From Leptobrachium leishanense (taxonomy: Eukaryota > Chordata > Amphibia > Anura > Megophryidae), in assembly GCA_009667805.1 (NCBI GenBank), contig CM019065.1, positions 19,120,611-19,184,610 of the forward strand: a stretch of 64,000 bases of DNA, read 5' to 3'. Within the stretch, counting starts at the first letter, position 1, and every line of letters starts with the position of its first letter. This document shows positions 43,501 to 51,700 of this stretch, one piece after another. A program made the translations under genes and the position numbers. Below the pieces are notes generated by a model. It was not told the DNA's origin. It was given only the letters and a program-made list of their open reading frames with translations, and ran no database searches.

Positions 43501-45714
43501 TGGATTTTGATTTATTTAGGGAACCCGCACACCTCCCTCTGCGTGACATGTACTAGTATGCAGGTCCTTTCCAACCCGCCATGATTTAACTCGGGCTCTT
43601 CTAGATAAACTCTCTTTCCGGTTTACTTTTGGTGCTGGTTAAGGCTAGGGTCAGACGAGCGCAGTGCGAACGCGCGTTCTGGCGCACTTAATCACAGCCG
43701 CACTAGCAGCAAATGCCGGGCAATGACAGCCAATATACGAAGTACGGTCGCACGAAAGTCCGGCTGCGCAACGCAAGTGGAAAATGAACGCATTTTTTCG
43801 AGAACGTAAAACCTCTAGTACGGTTGTACAGAGTGCGCTGCGTCCGCTAGCGGTGTGTGTGCGTGATTTGGAGATGTCAGACACTGCTAATGTCCGGCCT
43901 ACATAACGTCCAGATGCACAAAGTGTTTTATTGATGATCCGTACAAACTCACGGACGAAAAATGCGCATAGTATGACCGCTATCGCGTACTCCGTGAAAA
44001 AATGCGTCCATTCGTTCGAACGTACTTTTTCACAGACAACGCGAAAATGCGTTCGTCTGACCCTAGCCTTAGGCTGGGGTCAGACCAGCGCACTTTTAAC
44101 GTGCGTTCTGGCGCACTTAATCACGGCCGCACTAGCAGCAAATGACGGGCAATGACAGCCAATATACGAAGTACGGTCGCACGAAAGTCCGGCCGCGCAA
44201 CGCAAGTGGAAAATGAACGCATTTTTTCGAGAACGCAGAACCTCTAGTACGGACGTACAGAGTGCGCTGCGCCCGCTAGCGGTGTGTGTGTGTGATTTGG
44301 AGACGTCAGACCCTGCTCATGTCCGGCCAACATAACGTCCAGACGCAAAAAGTTTCCTGGTTTGGATTCGTAAAACATCACGCACGAACATGCGCATCGA
44401 ATGACCGTTTTCGCATATTCCGTGAAAAAATACATCAATGCGTTCGGACGCACTTTTTTATGTTTGCGTGTAAAAATACGTTCGTCTGACCCTAGCCTAA
44501 GGCACACTTCAACCATCAGAATATTTCTTATGCCATGAGTAGGTTTTACCCCGACCACAAATAGGGCTCTATTACATTCTTTACGCAAACGTTAACGCGT
44601 GCGCAAAAACGCATTAACGGGAGGGGCAAAACCTTTTGCGCTGAACGTCCTATTACAATGTCTGCGCAAAAAATGCGCCTTAACGTCTAACGCGGGTGAA
44701 CCTGCGCGAAAGCTGCACGAGCGTAATGTACGTTGCGCGTCCTATACTTAGCATTGTGAGCTCAAACGCGTTCAGGCGCTGGTACGGGGATGGTATTACA
44801 ATCTATGCACAGTTTTTAACGCACAGCGTTTGAGCCCATAATTTTAACGTCTTTGAAAAGCTGGCGTTAACGGCAAATCTGAACAAACTGGCCGAACCCA
44901 AATACACCAGCCTGAAAAAAAAATACAGCAAAGTATAGTTACACATTCTACGCATACCCAAACAATAACTTTGAGAAGTTGTGCGTGGTTTTTTTTATGC
45001 AGCATATGTGCGCAGATTGACTTTGACAGGCGCAAAAATTTAATTACTTAATTACTTAATTAAAAACTTAAAGACAATTAAGGTTTTTAATGCTAATTGT
45101 CTGAATCGCGTGAAAAAACAGTCCGCACACCGATTTCTGCGCTCTACGTTAATGCGCGCGCATTTTTTTTAAGCGCGTTATTTTTTGACGGATGAAATAA
45201 TGCGCGAGGATTGTAATACCAGCGTTGATTTACGCGCGTTAACGTTTGACGCTTCGTGCAAAAATTCGCGCGTTTAACGTGCATTTTTGCATGAAGAATG
45301 TAATAGAGCCCCTAATATTTAATTCCCAATTAAAAGAGCTAAAGTTTACCTGCGCACGATAGATCAATGAAATACCCACCCTCACCCCACCTTTGGTGAT
45401 AGAAGTGACTAAACTAAAGTGCTTATGATTACGATATAAGACATGGATTTTTCCATCTGTTGTGTCATTCTGACCTGTCTGGTTGGAGATCTCTCCTTGG
45501 GCACATGGAGTGCATTGAAAGCAGCAGATTGGCTCTCCTCTTCTGGCTACCTTCCTGAAACCCGGTGGGCAGCTCTCACTGCAAATGGAGAGAGGGACCT
45601 AATGGGAAAGGGAAAATACATCCTTTAAACCCTTCTATAAAAAAATAAAATGCTACCCCGGGTTCACTACCAACTGCTAAAGTGGTTACAAGTAAGCCTA
45701 ATAAAGTGGCCGGT

Positions 45715-45763
<49 letters not shown>

Positions 45764-48700
45764 TTGTGTTCAAAATTATTCAACCCCCAATGCTGTAAAG
45801 GGTTTTAGGGAATTTAGTGTACATTTGTAATTGTATTCAGAATGAAATCCTACAAGGACTTTTTAAAGAACCATATGCAACTAAAATGACATCAATTGGT
45901 TTTGTAATACAGTAAATGTTTCTTTTGTGAATTCTTCATTGACACAATTATTCAACCCCTTAAAGACTACCACTCTGAAGAACAGAGGTTCATTCAAGTG
46001 TTTTCAATCAGGTATTGAAAACACCTATGGATGTCACGGAGCAGCAATAAAGCATAATAAGCACCAATTAGGCAGCTTTAAAATGACTGTGATACTCAGC
46101 TCCTTCTAGACATTTACTGGTGTGGTTACAAACATGGTGAAGTCAAGAGAATTGTCCAGGAAGAGAAGAGAAGAGGTGATTACTCTTCACAGGAAGGGCA
46201 ATGGCTATAAGAAGATTGCAAAGATGTTAAACATACCAAGAGACACCATAAGAAGCATCATTCGCAAATTCAAGGCAAAGGGCACTGTTGAAACGCTACC
46301 TGGTCGTGGCAGAAAGAAAATGCTGACTTCGACTGCTGTGCGCTACCTGAAGCGTAGAGTGGAGAAAAGTCCCCGTGTGACTGCTGAGGAACTGAAAAAA
46401 AGATTTGTCAGATGTGGGTACTGAAGTTTCAGCTCAGACAATACGGCGCACACTGCGTAATGAAGGCCTCCATGCCAGAACTCCCAGGCGCACCCCCTTG
46501 CTGTCTCCAAAGAATAAGAAGAGTCGACTGCAGTATGCCAAAAGTCATGTGGACAAACCACAGAAGTTTTGGGATAGTGTTCTGTGGACTGATGAAACAA
46601 AATTAGAACTGTTTGGGCCCATGGATCAACGCTATGTTTGGAGGAGGAAGAACAAGGCCTATGAAGAAAAGAACACCTTGCCTACTGTGAAGCATGGCGG
46701 GGGTCAATCATGCTTTGGGGCTGTTTTGCTTCTGCAGGTACAGGGAAGCTTCAGCGTGTGCAAGGTACCATGAATTCTCTTCAGTACCAGGAGATATTGG
46801 ATGACAATGTGATGCAGTCCGTCACAAACCTGAGGCTTGGGAGACGTTGGACCTTTCAACAGGACAATGATCCCAAGCATACCTCCAAGTCCACTAGAGC
46901 ATGGTTGCAGATTAAAGGCTGGAACATTTTGGAGTGGCCATCACAGTCACCTGACTTAAATCCGATTGAGAACCTCTGGTGGGACTTAAAGAAAGCAGTT
47001 GCAGTGCGCAAGCCTAAGAAAGTGACTGAACTGGAGGCTTTTGCCCATGACGAATGGGCGAAGATACCCGTAGATCGCTGCAAGACACTTGTGTCAAGCT
47101 ATGCTTCACGTTTAAAAGCTGTTATAACTGTAAAAGGATGTTGTACTAAGTACTAAGATTGAATGTCACTTGGGGTTGAATAAAACTGATAATGATGTGA
47201 GCACAGAAAAGACATTTGTGATTATTTCATTATAAATGTTATGTTATATTTGTCTGACCTACACGTGCCTCTTTGATTTAATTGTAAGCAAGATGACTGA
47301 ATGATCAAAATCAATGTCAAACTGGCCAAAACACTCAATTTCAGTGGGGGTTGAATAATTTTGAACACAACTGTATATATATAAAAACACCAGGAAAGAG
47401 CACTCCAAATCAATGGCCACCTTCTTCCATCATTTTCTGCAGCAAATAAAACATAGCTTTAAAAATATGCAAAAAACCTGGACTGAGGGAATAAATGATG
47501 GGGATTCAGTTCACATGGTATGATCATAATTTGCTAAGCCTGTCACAGTCGCCAATGTACCCCATCGTTGACAGGTCCTATCTGACTTGACCGAATCTGC
47601 ACTTACAGGAACAACTCACCCTGGAGCTCCCCAGCAGGCTCTAGGCCTTTATAGGCAGCCAAGGTGGGACACACCTGTGTGAACAGGGAGGGGTGCATAC
47701 TAAAGGAGGGGTGTCAGCCCTCTATGGGCCCTACTACATTCTTCGCGCATACGTTTGCAGCCACGCAAAAACGCATTAGCGCGAGGGGCAAAACCCTTTG
47801 CGCTGAATGTCGTATTACAATGTCAGCGCAACAATACGTCTACCGCGGGTGAACCTGCGTGAGCTTACTGTACTTTGCGTGTCCTATACTTAACATTGTG
47901 AGCGCAAATGCGTTTGTGCGCTGGTACGCGGATGGTATTGCAATCTATGCGCAGGATTTAACGCACAGTGTTTGCGCTTATAATTTTAGCATCTCCTAAA
48001 AGCTGGTGTTAACGGCAAATCCGAACAACCTGCCGAACCCAAATACACCAGCCCAAAAAAAAACACGCAGCAAAGTATAGTTACACATTCTACACATACC
48101 CAAACAATAAAATGGAGAAGCTGTGTGTGCATTTATTATTGATGCAGCATATATGCGCAGATTGACTGTGACAGGCACAAAAACTTAACGTGAGACAATT
48201 GTGGTTCTTAATTCTGATCCACGTGAAAAAAACGGTTCGCACACTGATTTCTGCGCGCAACATTGCTGCGCATTTGTGCGCGTCCGTTTTACGCACGTTA
48301 TTTTTTGACGGATGAAAAAATGCGCGAGGATTGTAATACCAGAGTTGATTTACGCGCCTTAACGCTTCGCACAAAAATTCACGCGTTCTGCATGCGTTTT
48401 TGCGTGAAGAATGTAACAGGGCCCCTATATGTATAATACAAACAGCAGGAAGGTTGCAGTCAACCTAAAAAGCGGGTGCATCTAGGACATTTAACACAAA
48501 ACACTAGGAAAGAGCACGCCATATCAATGACCACCTTCTTCTATCATTTTCTGCAGCAAAAAAACATAGCTTTAGGCTAGGGTCAGACTGAGGCAGTGCG
48601 AACGCGCGTGCAGCCGCACTTAATCACGGCCGTGCTAGCAGCAGATGCCGGGCAATGACGGCCAATATACGAAGTACGGTCGCACAAAAGTGCGGCCGCG

Positions 48701-51700
48701 CAACGCAAGCGGCAAACAAACGCATTTTTTCGAGAACGTGAAACCACTAGTACTGACGTACAGAGTGCGCTGCGTCCGCTAGAGGCGTGTGTGAGTGATT
48801 AGGAGACATCAGACGCTGCTAATGTCCGGCCAACATAACGTCCAGACGCAAAAAGTGTTTTATTGATGATCCGTACAAAATCACGGATGGAACTGCGCAT
48901 CGTATGACCGCTATTGCGTATTCCGTGAAAAAATACGTCCATTCGTTCGAACGCACTTTTTCACGGACAACGCGAAAAATGCGTTAGTCGGACCCTAGCC
49001 TTAGAAGCATGCAAAAACCCTGACTCAGGGAATAAATGATGGGGATTCAGCTCTGTGTATATATATATATATATAATTAAATAGTTTAATTTTTTTAATT
49101 GCAAAAAAATGGTAGGGCACTGCCCCAAGTGCCCCTATGGATGCGCCTCCACGGCTTTTTCGTATTTAACCACCTAAACTCACCAATATTTTGAATTATG
49201 GTTTATTTCACTGAAAAAAAGCAGCGAACGGAAAAAAAAGTTGTCGAGAAGGTCGAGTTTGTGATACACGTAATGTATTAATTCCTACACATCAAAATGA
49301 TTGAGGTTTCCAAGAATTACTGTTTTTTTGTACAGTTTCAGGAATAAAGATCCCGTGACAAATTATGATATTTTGGGTATCGGAATGATAAAAAAAAAAA
49401 TATTTCTGGATTTTTTTTTCTTTCCGACGTGAATGAACAAATAATTATATATATATTGTTCCTTTTGGTTATTGTAAAGCGCTGCGGAAACTATTGGCGC
49501 TATATAAATGATAACAAAAATAATTATAATTATTATTATTACAATTTATTCATGAAGCGCCAGCATATTCCACAGCGCTGTATAATGGGCACAATACAGA
49601 CAGGGTTACGATGCATTGAGACTGAACATTTGACAAACCAGTACAGGAGGAAAGGAGGGCCCTATTCCAGTGGGAACTTATATATATATATATATATATG
49701 TGCATGGGTTCATATATTTTTTTTTTTATATGTAACCTGCATAAGTATTCTCTGCTGCCTTGGGCCTTGCCTGTAGATACTCGAGTATAGCACGACCCGA
49801 ATATAATGCGATGGATATAGATTTATTATGGAAATGAGAGAAAACTAAAGACTCGAATATAACACGAGGAACAACATTTTACTGTACCAGGAAAACAATT
49901 AAATCCTTGCAGGTTTTCTTAACACAGTCAGGCTACCCCTCAGGCCAGGGTGCTCTGCTCTAGAATGATTGCAGTTGTTACTAAGTATGAAGCCGCCGAC
50001 CACCTGTCTTCTTTACTAGCGATTTAGATGGCTGGCAGAGGCGGGCGAGGTGAATGATTGGCTTAAACCGAGCGTGCCCTCTGGCCATGATGGATCCCAC
50101 CTCTCCCAAATCCGGGAGTTCCTGAAGTGTTTGCAAGCATCAGGGAGCCCGCAATCACTTCGGCGAGACTACCGGAACTTCCGGGAGACTTGGGATCCAG
50201 AGCAAGGGAAGGTTGTTTTTATTTTTTTTTGTTTCTTTAACACGCCGTGCAGATGTCTCGAATATAACGCGACCCCTCCAATTTTAAGGTAAAATTTTGC
50301 CATCAAAATCTAGCATTATACTCGAGTATCTACAGTTAACATGTCTCCCAGAGATGTCTACGGATTATATGCCTGCAATACCTTGGTATTTACCATCCGC
50401 TGCCCTTGCAGATATTTCATCCTAAGCACGTGAAATTACAACCTTCTCTCTCACCTCGTTTCCAACTCTAGGCCACCGGACCATGCTTGTGTTGATGCTG
50501 AACATGTCTTCAGACGATGTTGCGGTGTCATAGCTCCCCACCTTCACCGGTTTTATGACACCCTCAGGGGTCCGTTGCCAATTCACAATGTCATACACAG
50601 CTGGCGGGTCCCCGTTCTCATCGAAGAACACTTCCCTTTTGTTGTCGAGCTTCACTCGGACCTTCTTAATGTAGTGCAGGAGCTGCAGGGCAGGAACCGC
50701 ACATTATAATGAAAAATGAACATGCTCTAACCCAGGGATGTCCAAACTCCGGCGGCTCCCCAGATGTCCCTGAACTTAAACTCCCATGCTTCTCCATCCA
50801 GTTGTAGTTGTAGTTCAGGAACATCTGGGGGGGGGGACAGAGTTTGGACATCCCTGCTCTAAACCATTAAATGTCGTGGATTCGGAAAACATTTAAGAAT
50901 AAGATTTAGTTTTCAGTATGGTAACGTGAAATAAGCAATATGTGCTTTCCATTGTGCCATCCCGTGACACAACACACATCGACAGGAGGGACAGGGCTCC
51001 TTACTTCAACTAATTAAGCACAGAAGAAAATGACCGGAACATGGCTTGTCTAGCTACCAATATTTTTGTAGTTCTGGAAGCTATATTACATACATAACTA
51101 CGTCAACAATACGTCACAAATATTGAGGCCTGATGAGAAACACAGTCTATCGTTCTAGCTTCTTATTGTCGGGAAATGTTGTACCTGCCATGGATGGAAG
51201 TTCGATATAGTTGAACATTCTTTACTGGTGAGTTCTCGACCCCAGTCCTTGCATTGGCTTAAGTCATGCAGAGATTGTGCTATGACATGAGCTGCAGTAT
51301 AGAGGTTGTAGGAAAACCTTAGACTGGACACATCGTTGTAGGTATTGTGTAGACTTTCTAACTGTTCATCTCCTGTACACACGTTTCCGAGACTCCCTGG
51401 TAACTCTGTGAAGTTTTTCTCGTCATGAAACTTGCATCCAAAAGCTTCTTCCCAGAAGATCTTGGCCCAGGTTAGCCCAGGTGTCCTGTACGGATGAATA
51501 TTATTAACGTATTCTTCAAACCCTTGGATGGTGGTGCTATGATAGGCAAAACCCATAGTTCCAGTGAGAATGGAAGAGTATTTCTCCACTGACAAAACAT
51601 TTGAGATCGACCAAGCTTCACTGGCAACAAACAATTTGCCAGTCACCTTCTGCCTCAACATTTCCTCCAGTATCAGGATCATATAGATGTCTGTAGAGAA

